Assembly: GCF_900142015.1 (NCBI RefSeq)
Contig: NZ_FQZN01000015.1
Span: 62,001 to 126,000, forward strand
Source: Bacteroides stercorirosoris
GTDB taxonomy: Bacteria > Bacteroidota > Bacteroidia > Bacteroidales > Bacteroidaceae
Length of the DNA stretch: 64,000 nt
Reading direction: 5' to 3'
Shown: positions 19,363 to 27,819 of the stretch, piece after piece
How positions within the stretch are numbered: the first letter of the stretch is position 1
Layout: the number at the start of each line of letters is the position of its first letter
Notes under the pieces: model-generated
Database searches by the model: none
What the model was told of the DNA's origin: nothing
The model's input: the letters and a program-made list of their open reading frames with translations, nothing else
Program-made: the position numbers and the translations under genes

Positions 19363-19406
19363 TCTTCATGAAATGAAACAATCGTCGGGCTTATATCCTC
19401 CAATTA

Positions 19407-20489
19407 TCACTTATAAACCTGTATCGGCAACTCCCCGCGCAAAGCTCCCAAAACATTCACTGCAAGTGCTTCCAACTCATCTTCACCGGGATATACATGC
19501 ACCGGAGCGAGGAAAGAAACCCGTTCCTTCAAACGGGAAGTAACATACTCTGAGTGGGCAATGCCTCCCGTCAACAGAATTGCATCCACTTTGCCGTAAA
19601 GCACAACGGCAGCAGCACCCACACTCTTGGCAACCTGATAAATCATCGCGTTCAGCACCAGTTCCGCTTTTTGGTCTCCCGCTTCTATAGACTTGATGAT
19701 GGCAGGAATATCAGTAGTGCCCAGATGTGCCGCCAAACCGGCATGACCGGAAATGCGCTTCTTCAATTCATCTTTTCTGAAACGATGGGAATAACAAAGA
19801 TCAATCAGCGGTCCTGCCGGCAGTGTTCCTGCCCGCTCGGGAGAGAAAGGACCTTCTCCGTCAAGAGCATTGTTCACGTCGATAGCACGTCCGTGATTAT
19901 GAGTACCGACAGAAATTCCGCCTCCCAAATGGCAGATAATCAGATTCAAATCCTCGTAACGGACCGGATGGCCGGGAGAAGCGGCCGTAAGCTCGGCAGC
20001 ATAACGCCGGGCAATGGCACGTTGGTTCAAGGCATGCCAAATAGTGATACGCGGCATCAAGGGTGAACCTGTGATACGGGCTATCTCATCCAATTCATCC
20101 ACCACACCGGGGTCGGCAATGAAGGCTCGGCAACCGGGCAGCAGTGCAGCCAGTTCGGCAGCGATAAGACACCCCAAATTGCACGCATGGCTGCGCATGG
20201 CATGGGCGATATCATCCAACATGGCGTCATTCACCTCATATACCCCACCCGGAATGGGCTTCAACAATCCTCCACGTCCCACAATGGCATCAAACTCAAA
20301 AGGAATTCCATTCTCTTTCAAAGCTTCTATCACCAGATTCTTGCGAAATTCAAACTGGTCGATGACACGTGGAAAATGCGAAAGTTCCTCCACCGAATGA
20401 CGGATATTACGCACCAGGAGCGGAGTTGTGTCTTCGTATACCGCAATCTTCGTTGAAGTGGAACCGGGATTGATAGCGAGGATTTTCAT
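19407..20489 (-). CDS. buk: Butyrate kinase
   Basis: A 360-residue acyl kinase of the acetate/propionate/butyrate kinase superfamily (ASKHA fold), interconverting butyryl-phosphate plus ADP with butyrate plus ATP. The N-terminal INPGSTSTKIAVYED phosphate loop, the LNLIICHLGGGISVGTHNHG block and the LTGGIAHSEYV block are all present at usual length. Its start is 25 bases after the phosphotransacylase gene ends, so the two form an operon. The rest of a butyrate pathway is not in the window, so the in vivo substrate may equally be isobutyrate or another branched acid. Confidence 0.92.
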   Translation of the reverse strand: MKILAINPGSTSTKIAVYEDTTPLLVRNIRHSVEELSHFPRVIDQFEFRKNLVIEALKENGIPFEFDAIVGRGGLLKPIPGGVYEVNDAMLDDIAHAMRSHACNLGCLIAAELAALLPGCRAFIADPGVVDELDEIARITGSPLMPRITIWHALNQRAIARRYAAELTAASPGHPVRYEDLNLIICHLGGGISVGTHNHGRAIDVNNALDGEGPFSPERAGTLPAGPLIDLCYSHRFRKDELKKRISGHAGLAAHLGTTDIPAIIKSIEAGDQKAELVLNAMIYQVAKSVGAAAVVLYGKVDAILLTGGIAHSEYVTSRLKERVSFLAPVHVYPGEDELEALAVNVLGALRGELPIQVYK

Positions 20490-20514
20490 AGTCAGAGGAT
20501 TTTTATATTTAATT

Positions 20515-21426
20515 TTATTCTTTACATGTCAGACATGCCATAGCAATGCTGTAATACTTAGACAGGCCGGAATCGCTGCGCGAAGGCAACACCACCGGAC
20601 AAACAGGCCCTTGCAACAGGCCAGCCATATCGGCATAGGCAAACAGGGATACAGCCTTGTAGAAAGCATTGCCCGACTCTATATTTGGGAATATCAGCAC
20701 GTCCGCCTCTCCATTGATAGGAGATGCAATGCCCTTAATATCACCACTTGTTTTCTCGCAGGAAGTCTTTACATCCAGCGGGCCGTCGATGATTACATCG
20801 CCAAACTCCCCGGCTTCCGCCAGTTCCACAATATTGACATAGTCTAACGAGTGGGGGAACTTGGCACTAACCTTCTCCGTGCAGTGGATAAGTGAGATAC
20901 GGGGTTGTTCGATACCGAAATGGCGACAGGTATGTATCGCATACCAAATCATCTCTATACGCTGTTGCAAGGTCGGCCGCGGAATAACGGCGGCATCCGA
21001 GAAGAACAACAGTTTATCATACGTAGGAATCTGCATCACAGCCAGGTGAGTCAGGATTTTACCCTTAGGCAACAAACCTTTTTCCTTATCGAGAATCGCA
21101 TGCAGAAGGTTATCAGTATTGATAATCCCTTTCATCAGAATATCCGCTCCGCCCTCACGCACAATGCGGACTGCCTCACGGGCCGCCTCATCAGAATCTT
21201 CGATATGCACAGTTCTGACGTATTGCGGATATTTCTTTAATGTAGGATATTTTTCCAAAACAGCAGAGTCACCAATCATCAGGAATTCGGCAATTCCTTC
21301 TTCCAGGGAGCGGGCAATGGCATATTCCGTATTGGGGTCATTAGCGCAAACAACCGCAATACGTTTCCTTTTGTTCAAGGATTTCAAATGCGAGGTCAGT
21401 TGATCGAAGCTTCGAATAGGTTCCAT
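20515..21426 (-). CDS. ptb: Phosphate butyryltransferase-type phosphotransacylase
   Basis: A 303-residue enzyme of the phosphate acetyl/butyryltransferase family that exchanges CoA for phosphate on an acyl group. Visible blocks are RIAVVCANDPNTEYAIARSL near the start, ADILMKGIINTDNLLHAILD in the middle and PINGEADVLIFPNIESGNAF near the C-terminus. It is the first gene of a two-gene operon with buk, which supports the butyryl (or branched acyl) assignment over acetyl. A long intergenic hairpin lies upstream. Confidence 0.9.
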   Translation of the reverse strand: MEPIRSFDQLTSHLKSLNKRKRIAVVCANDPNTEYAIARSLEEGIAEFLMIGDSAVLEKYPTLKKYPQYVRTVHIEDSDEAAREAVRIVREGGADILMKGIINTDNLLHAILDKEKGLLPKGKILTHLAVMQIPTYDKLLFFSDAAVIPRPTLQQRIEMIWYAIHTCRHFGIEQPRISLIHCTEKVSAKFPHSLDYVNIVELAEAGEFGDVIIDGPLDVKTSCEKTSGDIKGIASPINGEADVLIFPNIESGNAFYKAVSLFAYADMAGLLQGPVCPVVLPSRSDSGLSKYYSIAMACLTCKE

Positions 21427-21519
21427 AACGTTAGATTTTTAGCAAATATCTGAAAAAATGTCGAGAAATACAGCATGACAGACAAGGAAAATTCGAGCAT
21501 TCTATATCATTTTGATAAC

Positions 21520-21600
21520 TACACCACAGATTAACACAGATTTTTATCCTTTCATCAGAAAACGTAATAATCTGTGTTAATCTGTGTAATCTGTGGTGTA
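21520..21600. repeat. Long intergenic hairpin with AATCTGTG repeats
   Basis: TACACCACAGATTAACACAGATT (positions 21520-21542) is matched by an inverted stretch at 21569-21600 in which AATCTGTG occurs three times, so alternative pairings are possible. It lies between the divergent ptb and LD-carboxypeptidase genes. Similar sequences are common intergenic repeats in many genomes. Confidence 0.75.
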
Positions 21601-21628
21601 AACTAAATTTTAGTTTGAGTTTTTTGTG

Positions 21629-21636
21629 TACTTTTG
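21629..21636 (+). promoter_or_regulatory. -7 promoter element of the LD-carboxypeptidase operon
   Basis: TACTTTTG fits TAnnTTTG. Transcription would start near 21643, which excludes an in-frame ATG at 21626 and supports the start at 21662. A convincing -33 element is not seen. Confidence 0.55.
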
Positions 21637-21661
21637 TCCCCATACACAGAATATAGAGTCT

Positions 21662-22624
21662 ATGAGCAGCCTTATTTTTCCACCATACGTACAAAAAGGT
21701 GATCGCGTCATCATCCTTTCTCCTTCCAGTAAAATAGACAAGTCTTTTCTGAAAGGAGCCAAGAAGCGTTTGAAGTCCTGGGGACTGGACGCTGTGATGG
21801 CAAAACATGCCGGAAGTTCAAACGGAACATACGCAGGCAGCATCAAACAGCGCGTAGAAGATTTGCAGAATGCTTTGGACGATGAGAAAGCAAAAGTTAT
21901 TTTGTGTAGCCGCGGCGGATACGGAGCTGTACATCTGTTAGGCAAACTGGATTTTACACGTTTCCGCGAACATCCCAAGTGGCTGATTGGTTTCAGTGAC
22001 ATCACCGCGCTGCACAATGTGCTCCAGCAGAATGGCTTTGCCTCCCTTCATGCCCCGATGGCCCGCCATCTGACGGTAGAAAGCGAGGAGGATTTCTGTA
22101 CACTGGCACTAAAGGATATTTTGTTCGGCCATTTCAAGCCGGAGACAGCAGAGTCAGTGGAAACTTCGGAAAGTGGTTTCAACTACATCTGCCCCGGGCA
22201 TAAGCTGAACCACAAAGGAACCGGCAATGGTATTTTGCGGGGCGGCAACCTGTCCGTGTTCTATGGATTGCGGGGCACGCCATATGATATTCCTGCCGAA
22301 GGAACCATTCTCTTCATAGAAGATGTGGGTGAGCGTCCGCACGCGGTAGAACGCATGATTTATAATCTGAAACTGGGCGGTGTACTGGAAAAACTCTCCG
22401 GCCTCATCATCGGACAATTCACAGAGTATGAAGAAAACAAATCTTTAGGCAAAGATTTATACGGCGCTATTGCCGACCTGGTGAAAGAATACGATTATCC
22501 GGTCTGTTTTAATTTCCCGGTAGGGCATGTCACCATGAATCTGCCCATGATAAACGGAGCAGCGGTAACGTTGGAGACCGGAAGAAAAGAAGTGAAACTA
22601 AGTTTTAATTTAGATAAAGAATGA
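21662..22624 (+). CDS. LD-carboxypeptidase (peptidase family S66)
   Basis: A 320-residue S66 peptidase, which in this family removes the terminal D-alanine from murein tetrapeptides in the cytoplasm during cell-wall recycling; some relatives act on microcin-type nucleotide peptides. The nucleophile motif GFSDITALHN, the CSRGGYGAVHLL block, the glutamate in IEDVGERPHAVERM and the histidine in FPVGHVTMNLPM are all visible. The start at 21662 is preferred for promoter reasons. Its stop overlaps the ATG of the M28 peptidase by four bases (ATGA), so the two are translationally coupled. Confidence 0.9.
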   Translation: MSSLIFPPYVQKGDRVIILSPSSKIDKSFLKGAKKRLKSWGLDAVMAKHAGSSNGTYAGSIKQRVEDLQNALDDEKAKVILCSRGGYGAVHLLGKLDFTRFREHPKWLIGFSDITALHNVLQQNGFASLHAPMARHLTVESEEDFCTLALKDILFGHFKPETAESVETSESGFNYICPGHKLNHKGTGNGILRGGNLSVFYGLRGTPYDIPAEGTILFIEDVGERPHAVERMIYNLKLGGVLEKLSGLIIGQFTEYEENKSLGKDLYGAIADLVKEYDYPVCFNFPVGHVTMNLPMINGAAVTLETGRKEVKLSFNLDKE

Positions 22625-23616
22625 AACGGAATTATACTCTCATCCCCTTATGCCTGGCGTTGCTCGCATTCATAGCATGCAGCAACAACACCAAGAAGGC
22701 AAGCGATGGTACGGAGACGACCACAAAAAGTGTTGTCAATGTTCCTCAGTTCAATGCGGACAGTGCTTATCAGTATGTGAAAGCACAAGTGGACTTCGGC
22801 CCACGCGTTCCCAATACGAAAGCACATGTAGAATGTGGAAATTACCTGGCAGATAAATTGACGGAATTCGGTGCTAAAGTCACCAGCCAGTATGTAGACC
22901 TTCCGGCTTACAACGGTACGCTGCTGAAAGCACGCAATATTATCGGTTCCTACAAGCCGGATACGAAAAAGCGTATCGTCCTTTTTTCGCATTGGGACAG
23001 CCGTCCGTGGGCGGATGCCGACCCGGATCCTAAAAAGCATTATACTCCGATTCTGGGTGCCAATGACGGTGCCAGCGGTGTAGGCGTAATGTTGGAAATA
23101 GCACGCCATCTGCAGAAGCAATTACCGGAAATGGGTATCGATCTTATCTTCGTTGATGCTGAAGATTACGGCACACACCAAGCTTACAACGGCCCGCATA
23201 AAGAAGAATACTGGGGACTTGGCTCACAGTATTGGGCACGCAATCCTCATGTGCAGGGATATAATGCACGTTTTGGCATACTGCTGGACATGGTAGGGGG
23301 CAAGAATGCAGAATTCCGTTATGAAGGTTTGTCTCATGAAGTAGCTCCCAATGTCAATGAGAAAATCTGGAAAACAGCCAATGCTTTAGGTTTCGGGCGG
23401 CACTTTGTACAGAAAAAAGGCGGGTTCGTGACCGATGACCATACGTTTATCAACAGATATGCAAAAATTCCAACCATTGATATTGTTCCTTATTATCCGG
23501 AAGGCGATTTCTTTGAGCACTGGCATACCGTGAAAGATGATATGGATGCCATTGATAAGGCTACCCTGCAAGCAGTGGGGCAGACGGTGATGCAAGTCAT
23601 TTACAGTGAGAAATAA
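22621..23616 (+). CDS. M28-family zinc peptidase / glutaminyl cyclotransferase-like lipoprotein
   Basis: A 331-residue lipoprotein (lipobox FIAC). The M28 fold shows its zinc ligands in order: HWDSRPWAD, GANDGASGVGVMLEIAR, DAEDYG, and the C-terminal EHWHTVKDD histidine. The spacing and the ND/DAED motifs are closer to glutaminyl-peptide cyclotransferases than to aminopeptidases, so it may form N-terminal pyroglutamate on exported proteins; this is a family inference. It overlaps the LD-carboxypeptidase gene by four bases and is followed by sufE after 31 bases. Confidence 0.85.
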   Translation: MKRNYTLIPLCLALLAFIACSNNTKKASDGTETTTKSVVNVPQFNADSAYQYVKAQVDFGPRVPNTKAHVECGNYLADKLTEFGAKVTSQYVDLPAYNGTLLKARNIIGSYKPDTKKRIVLFSHWDSRPWADADPDPKKHYTPILGANDGASGVGVMLEIARHLQKQLPEMGIDLIFVDAEDYGTHQAYNGPHKEEYWGLGSQYWARNPHVQGYNARFGILLDMVGGKNAEFRYEGLSHEVAPNVNEKIWKTANALGFGRHFVQKKGGFVTDDHTFINRYAKIPTIDIVPYYPEGDFFEHWHTVKDDMDAIDKATLQAVGQTVMQVIYSEK

Positions 23617-23647
23617 TTCATAAATCAAAAATCATAAATCAATAAGT

Positions 23648-24073
23648 ATGAGTATCAACGAGGCACAAGACGAAGTGATTGCGGAATTCAGTGACTTTGA
23701 CGACTGGATGGATCGCTATCAACTCCTCATCGACTTAGGAAACGAGCAGGAAACGCTCGATGAAAAATATAAAACGGAACAGAACCTGATTGAAGGTTGC
23801 CAAAGCCGCGTATGGCTGCAAGCTGACGAAGAGAATGGAAAAATCATCTTCAAAGCTGAAAGCGACGCTTTGATTGTTAAAGGTATCATTTCGTTGCTGA
23901 TGAAAGTCCTTTCCGGACATACACCGGACGAAATTCTGAATGCCGATCTTTATTTCATTGATAAGATAGGATTGAAAGAACATCTTTCGCCTACCCGTAG
24001 CAATGGTTTGCTGTCTATGGTGAAACAGATGCGGATGTATGCGCTGGCTTTCAAGGCGAAAAATCAAGAATAA
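23648..24073 (+). CDS. sufE: SufE-family cysteine desulfurase activator
   Basis: A 141-residue protein that accepts persulfide sulfur from SufS for iron-sulfur cluster assembly. The acceptor Cys51 lies in LIEGCQSRVW, and SDALIVKGIISLL and LSPTRSNGLLSMV are typical. It is normal in length. It follows the peptidase gene by 31 bases, with short AAATCA repeats in the gap, and ends before a strong terminator. Confidence 0.93.
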   Translation: MSINEAQDEVIAEFSDFDDWMDRYQLLIDLGNEQETLDEKYKTEQNLIEGCQSRVWLQADEENGKIIFKAESDALIVKGIISLLMKVLSGHTPDEILNADLYFIDKIGLKEHLSPTRSNGLLSMVKQMRMYALAFKAKNQE

Positions 24074-24078
24074 AAAAG

Positions 24079-24108
24079 TGGTAGGGTGATAAGTTTATCA
24101 CTCTACCA
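24079..24108. terminator. Terminator between sufE and the convergent Xre gene
   Basis: TGGTAGGGTGATAA pairs with TTATCACTCTACCA around a GT centre, followed by TTTCCTCTT on the plus strand. Confidence 0.75.
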
Positions 24109-24115
24109 TTTCCTC

Positions 24116-24325
24116 TTATTCATCTCCCTCCTGATATTCCAGAATATCTCCCGGCTGGCAATCCAGAATCTTACAAATAGCCTCCAGCGTAGAGAAACGG
24201 ATGGCTTTTGCCTTTCCCGTTTTCAGAATAGATAAATTAGCGGGTGTAATATCCACCTTTTCGGCCAGCTCTCCTAAAGATATCTTTCGCCGAGCCATCA
24301 TTATATCAAGGTTTACTATAATCAT
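24116..24325 (-). CDS. Small Xre-family helix-turn-helix regulator
   Basis: A 69-residue DNA-binding protein consisting of one HTH_3/YozG-like domain (KISLGELAEKVDITPANLSI, then ILDCQPGDILEY). The start MIIVNLDIMMARRK at ATG 24325 matches this small family; upstream in-frame codons lack an ATG. It is the last gene of a row with two DUF2975 proteins and a CPBP protease, and such regulators are usually paired with DUF2975 membrane proteins, probably controlling the row itself. Confidence 0.88.
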   Translation of the reverse strand: MIIVNLDIMMARRKISLGELAEKVDITPANLSILKTGKAKAIRFSTLEAICKILDCQPGDILEYQEGDE

Positions 24326-24351
24326 ATAAATCACTTTTATCAAGGTTAGGA

Positions 24352-24957
24352 TTAAATAGTCAGGTCTTGTTCTTCTTTCATTTTCACACCTACGGCAAAT
24401 ATCTCGGTAAACAATGCCAGTATCAGGAACGAGAACCAGGAGAATGTTAACCCATAAGATGTCAACTCGTAACCACTAAACTGAATCTGGGAAACAGCAT
24501 CCCTATGCAGAAGATACTCGTAAGTCTCCATACAAATGCCGAGGAGTATTATCGAATAGACAAAAAGACGCATACGATTTACATTTTCACGTGTGAATAC
24601 CTTCCCACGGCTTACTGAAATAACTACCCTAACCATACAATAAAACCCGTAAAGAGCAAAAAATACAAAAGGAATAGCCAACGCAAGAATCAATTTATTA
24701 ACAAATGACGGTTGTATTTCCGTCTCCATCGAAGCCATCCAGCAAGGTACATTCTGCTGTATGGCACTATTAAACAGGGAGTCAACTGCTACGGTTTTCT
24801 CAGCCTTAATCGAAATATCTACAGTTGAAAAATTAAGTTCTCTACTATTACCTGCACTGTTCCAGCCACGTCTGAAATCAGCTGTTCCGCTTGACATTAT
24901 CACTTCAGCAATAAACACTACTATCACCAATAAAGCTAATATTCTAATCTTTTTCAT
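24352..24957 (-). CDS. DUF2975 membrane protein (copy 2)
   Basis: A 201-residue inner-membrane protein with four predicted helices (near residues 7-25, 90-115, 130-150 and 168-190). Its last residues KMKEEQDLTI almost match the end of the neighbouring DUF2975 protein (RMKEEQDLTI), so the two are tandem paralogues. The long loop after helix 1 is predicted to face outward. Its role is unknown; DUF2975 proteins commonly sit beside small Xre regulators, as here (26 bases to the next gene). Confidence 0.8.
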   Translation of the reverse strand: MKKIRILALLVIVVFIAEVIMSSGTADFRRGWNSAGNSRELNFSTVDISIKAEKTVAVDSLFNSAIQQNVPCWMASMETEIQPSFVNKLILALAIPFVFFALYGFYCMVRVVISVSRGKVFTRENVNRMRLFVYSIILLGICMETYEYLLHRDAVSQIQFSGYELTSYGLTFSWFSFLILALFTEIFAVGVKMKEEQDLTI

Positions 24958-24971
24958 AACTCACCTTTTAC

Positions 24972-25628
24972 TTAAATCGTCAAATCCTGTTCTTCTTTCA
25001 TTCTCAATCCGATAGCAAATACTTCCGCCACAATCAAGGCAGAAAGTCCCAATACCAATGAAGTGATATGCACCATATCTGCCATACTCAATGAATAGCC
25101 CGTTACAGAAAATACTTTTCCCACATTATAGAAACTCAGAAACGCAGTAAAAAAAGTGCATGCAAAACTAATAATAAGCAATACCCCTAAGCGCCTGAGC
25201 CGCCGTACATTCTTCCAATTGAATATATCGGATTTATTGATCGATACAATAAGACGGATAAAGAGCACCACAGCCCAGACAATGGCGACATAGTCTGCAA
25301 TAAGAATCAAAAGAGAAATGATTCTCGATAAGACACTCGGTTGGGTATTCACACTGACAATCATTTGCCCGTAAGCAGCAGGTACATATTCACCGGATTT
25401 CTCATTATAAACGGAATCAATCAGAATTGCACCACCCAAATCTTTAGGCACTAACTGCACAACTTGCAAATTAGTCATCTCTTCCTTTTCTTTCACGTCA
25501 ATCTTGGAATCAAAGCCTTTCTCAATACCGGTTTTAATTCCCATGCCTACATAATAGGTGGTTTCCAAAACCGAATAGCCCAGCACAAACAATACGATCA
25601 CGCAAAGAATATTCAATCTCCTTTTCAT
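24972..25628 (-). CDS. DUF2975 membrane protein (copy 1)
   Basis: A 218-residue four-helix membrane protein, paralogous to the next gene (shared layout, shared C-terminal KEEQDLTI). A large exposed loop separates helix 1 from helix 2 (LIDSVYNEKSGEYVPAAYGQ). Its ATG overlaps the stop of the CPBP protease gene (ATGA, 25628-25625), which indicates coupled translation and a shared function with the protease. Confidence 0.8.
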   Translation of the reverse strand: MKRRLNILCVIVLFVLGYSVLETTYYVGMGIKTGIEKGFDSKIDVKEKEEMTNLQVVQLVPKDLGGAILIDSVYNEKSGEYVPAAYGQMIVSVNTQPSVLSRIISLLILIADYVAIVWAVVLFIRLIVSINKSDIFNWKNVRRLRRLGVLLIISFACTFFTAFLSFYNVGKVFSVTGYSLSMADMVHITSLVLGLSALIVAEVFAIGLRMKEEQDLTI

Positions 25629-26404
25629 ACTTTAGTAGTTGTATTAGATAATTTATAAGTGTTCATCATTCTCCAGGAAAGCATAAACAATAGTACGGAA
25701 ACTACCAGACTAATCATGTATGTCGGCTCTCCTATTAAATCGGATGTATAATCCACATCCGGAAACTTCAGACTAAGATAAACAGAAAGGCTGTTGTTCA
25801 TGATGTGAATCAGGATACAAGGTACCAGACTGCGTGTCTTATAATAAATCCATGCAAGAACAAATCCAACCAATGTAGCTCCTACAATCTGTGCCGGGTT
25901 CATGTGGAAGATACCAAACAACAGGCCGGATATCAGAATAGCCACCAGCGGATTATATTTCTTCAACAAGACTTTAGTAACCGCTCCCCGAAACAATAAT
26001 TCTTCCAAAATGGGGCCCAGTATGCTTACACAAATAATTCCCAACCAACCGGATTGCAAAACATTAAAAGTATCATTCAACCAGTCCGGAAGAAACGTGA
26101 GATGGGACATCAGAAAATCTACCATAAAAATGACGGAAATCCCCATGATGGCACTCCAGAATAAATAAGATGCAGATACAGGCGAGTACAACTGCTTGTC
26201 GCCCGTCAGATATCCTTTCCACCACAAGTAAATCAGCATAAAAACAAATCCTGCCAACAAAGTGGGAGCTAAAGCAAACTCATTCGCCTTTTCCACAGTG
26301 CCGTATTCTACATACGCATAGATCATAGTAAATGGAGTCACTGCCAATGCTCCGAGAATTTGCATCGCCAAGTAAATTAGAACCAGTTTTATTGCCGTTT
26401 TCAT
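25625..26404 (-). CDS. CPBP-family (Abi/CaaX-like) intramembrane protease
   Basis: A 259-residue polytopic membrane protein. The glutamate-rich motif EELLFRGAV, the FGIFHMNP motif and the late HIMNNSLSVY motif are the catalytic signature of CPBP/CaaX-type membrane proteases. In Gram-positive bacteria relatives are linked to bacteriocin immunity and peptide-pheromone processing. Here it leads a row with two DUF2975 proteins and a small Xre regulator, and an unlisted hydrophobic 29-residue reading frame lies 52 bases upstream, which is a candidate substrate. Confidence 0.88.
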   Translation of the reverse strand: MKTAIKLVLIYLAMQILGALAVTPFTMIYAYVEYGTVEKANEFALAPTLLAGFVFMLIYLWWKGYLTGDKQLYSPVSASYLFWSAIMGISVIFMVDFLMSHLTFLPDWLNDTFNVLQSGWLGIICVSILGPILEELLFRGAVTKVLLKKYNPLVAILISGLLFGIFHMNPAQIVGATLVGFVLAWIYYKTRSLVPCILIHIMNNSLSVYLSLKFPDVDYTSDLIGEPTYMISLVVSVLLFMLSWRMMNTYKLSNTTTKV

Positions 26405-26456
26405 CGTTGTCTATCGCTTAAAAGTCTGCAAAGATACTATTTTCTCTTTCAAATTA

Positions 26457-26546
26457 TCAAGCTGCAGCGCCTATACCACAAAGAACAGCCATCAACATGG
26501 AGAGGGAAATCACTAACAAAGAGATACTCATAAATGCCTTTTTCAT
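26457..26546 (-). CDS. 29-residue hydrophobic peptide upstream of the CPBP protease
   Basis: A short frame from ATG 26546 to TGA 26459-26457 reads MKKAFMSISLLVISLSMLMA followed by VLCGIGAAA. Two lysines followed by one hydrophobic helix and a single cysteine look like a signal peptide or small membrane peptide; no family is recognised. The AAAGG at about 26558 on the same strand could serve as a ribosome site. It is co-directional with the protease row and 52 bases before it. It could be a peptide signal, a leader peptide regulating the row, or chance; its clean composition speaks against chance. Confidence 0.5.
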   Translation of the reverse strand: MKKAFMSISLLVISLSMLMAVLCGIGAAA

Positions 26547-26590
26547 AATCGTCAACCTTTATACGTTTTGTTATTCAATAATAATTTATC

Positions 26591-26687
26591 GTTTTTCGAT
26601 ATGCAAATAAAGGGGGATTTTTTGAAACAAACAAGTAAAACAGAAAATATTTATCGAAAAACAATAAAATAAGTATGTTTTTCGATA
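26591..26687. repeat. Three copies of GTTTTTCGATA upstream of the CPBP row
   Basis: The 11-base word occurs at 26591-26601 (plus), 26652-26662 (inverted, TATCGAAAAAC) and 26677-26687 (plus). The sites lie just upstream of the 29-residue frame on the minus strand, in the expected promoter zone, and could be binding sites for the Xre regulator. No gene was seen from 26547 to 26879. Confidence 0.5.
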
Positions 26688-26779
26688 ATAATGCAGAATA
26701 TATAAAGAGAGAAAGACAAAAAAGCATATAAAAGAAGTAATGTGCACCCAAGATTGAATGCAACACATATACGGGGAGA

Positions 26780-26807
26780 AGATGCTTCGACTACGCTCAG
26801 CATGACA
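26780..26807. repeat. Intergenic repeat GATGCTTCGACTACGCTCAG type
   Basis: This sequence between the protease row and ribF resembles a dispersed intergenic repeat known from many bacterial genomes. Only one copy lies in the window, so this rests on recognition alone. Confidence 0.35.
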
Positions 26808-26879
26808 GATAGCACTGATAATCAGCACATATTACACCAGAGTAGTTACCCCGGTATATATAAAGTGTTTTTTGAAGTA

Positions 26880-27797
26880 TTAAAGATAGCGGGAAGCATC
26901 CTCAGCATCCTTATAAAGTTGGGCAATCAAGCCATCTATAGAATCGAATTTAAGTTCGGGACGGAGATAACGGACAAAGGAAAGGCAAATATACTGCTCG
27001 TAAATATCCGAATGGAAATTAAAGATATTCACTTCAATACTGCGATCGGTGCCGTTAGCCATTGTAGGACGATAGCCGATACTAAGCATACCCCCATAAA
27101 CACGACCTGCCACAGTAACACGCACAGCATATACTCCATCGGAAGGGACCAGTTTATCCGGGTCGTCCACCCGAAGATTAGCTGTAGGGAAGCCGATTTT
27201 ACGGCCGACACGATACCCACTTACTACCATACCATTCAAGAAATAGTCATATCCCAGACAAGCGGCTGCCTCCGAAACACAACCTTCCAACAGTAACTGA
27301 CGAATGCCGGAGGAGCTTACCGCAGTCTCCTTATCTATATATGCACGGGCAAGGATAACTTCTATTCCCAGCTCTTGCCCATAGCCCACATAATCATCAA
27401 AGCCCTCACTCCGATTATGCCCGAAGCGATGATCATAGCCTACCACAAGAGCACGTATATTATAATGGTCACGAAGAAAAAGCATGAACTCCCGTGCCGA
27501 CAATACAGCAATCTCAGAAGTGAAATCAAGCATCATGCAATAGTCCAGGCCGGTATCAGCAAGCAAAGAAACCTTTTCTTCACACGTAGTCAACAGTTCG
27601 GGGCGATACTCCGGCTGCACAACTTTGCGCGGATGCACCGGAAAGGTCACTACCCCCGAAGCCAGACCGCGCACAGAAGCTGCTTCGCGCACCTGTTCTA
27701 TCAGGTAGCGATGCCCAAGATGAACCCCATCAAAAAAGCCTATGGTAGCGACACAGGCACGGGGAAGCACTTCCGGTATGTTACGAAGCAACTGCAT
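26880..27797 (-). CDS. ribF: Bifunctional riboflavin kinase / FAD synthetase
   Basis: A 305-residue enzyme that phosphorylates riboflavin to FMN and adenylates FMN to FAD in the cytoplasm. The N-terminal FAD synthetase part shows IGFFDGVHLGHRYLI and VGYDHRFG, with ETAVSSSGIRQLL following; the C-terminal flavokinase part shows VGRKIGFPTANL. The ATG at 27797 (MQLLRNIPEV) is chosen over an in-frame TTG four codons earlier, which lies within a simple repeat of AGTTGAAAGTTAAAAGTTGA type. The upstream HAD gene ends 22 bases away. Confidence 0.93.
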   Translation of the reverse strand: MQLLRNIPEVLPRACVATIGFFDGVHLGHRYLIEQVREAASVRGLASGVVTFPVHPRKVVQPEYRPELLTTCEEKVSLLADTGLDYCMMLDFTSEIAVLSAREFMLFLRDHYNIRALVVGYDHRFGHNRSEGFDDYVGYGQELGIEVILARAYIDKETAVSSSGIRQLLLEGCVSEAAACLGYDYFLNGMVVSGYRVGRKIGFPTANLRVDDPDKLVPSDGVYAVRVTVAGRVYGGMLSIGYRPTMANGTDRSIEVNIFNFHSDIYEQYICLSFVRYLRPELKFDSIDGLIAQLYKDAEDASRYL

Positions 27798-27819
27798 TTT
27801 AACTCTCAACTTTTAACTT

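Noticed and set aside
21520..21600. Riboswitch upstream of the LD-carboxypeptidase gene
   Set aside because: It ends before the -7 element at 21629, so it is not in the leader RNA, and it is a simple long hairpin of a common repeat type.
26742..27296. Plus-strand open frame of 184 codons
   Set aside because: Most of it is antisense to ribF, and its start lies in a dispersed intergenic repeat.
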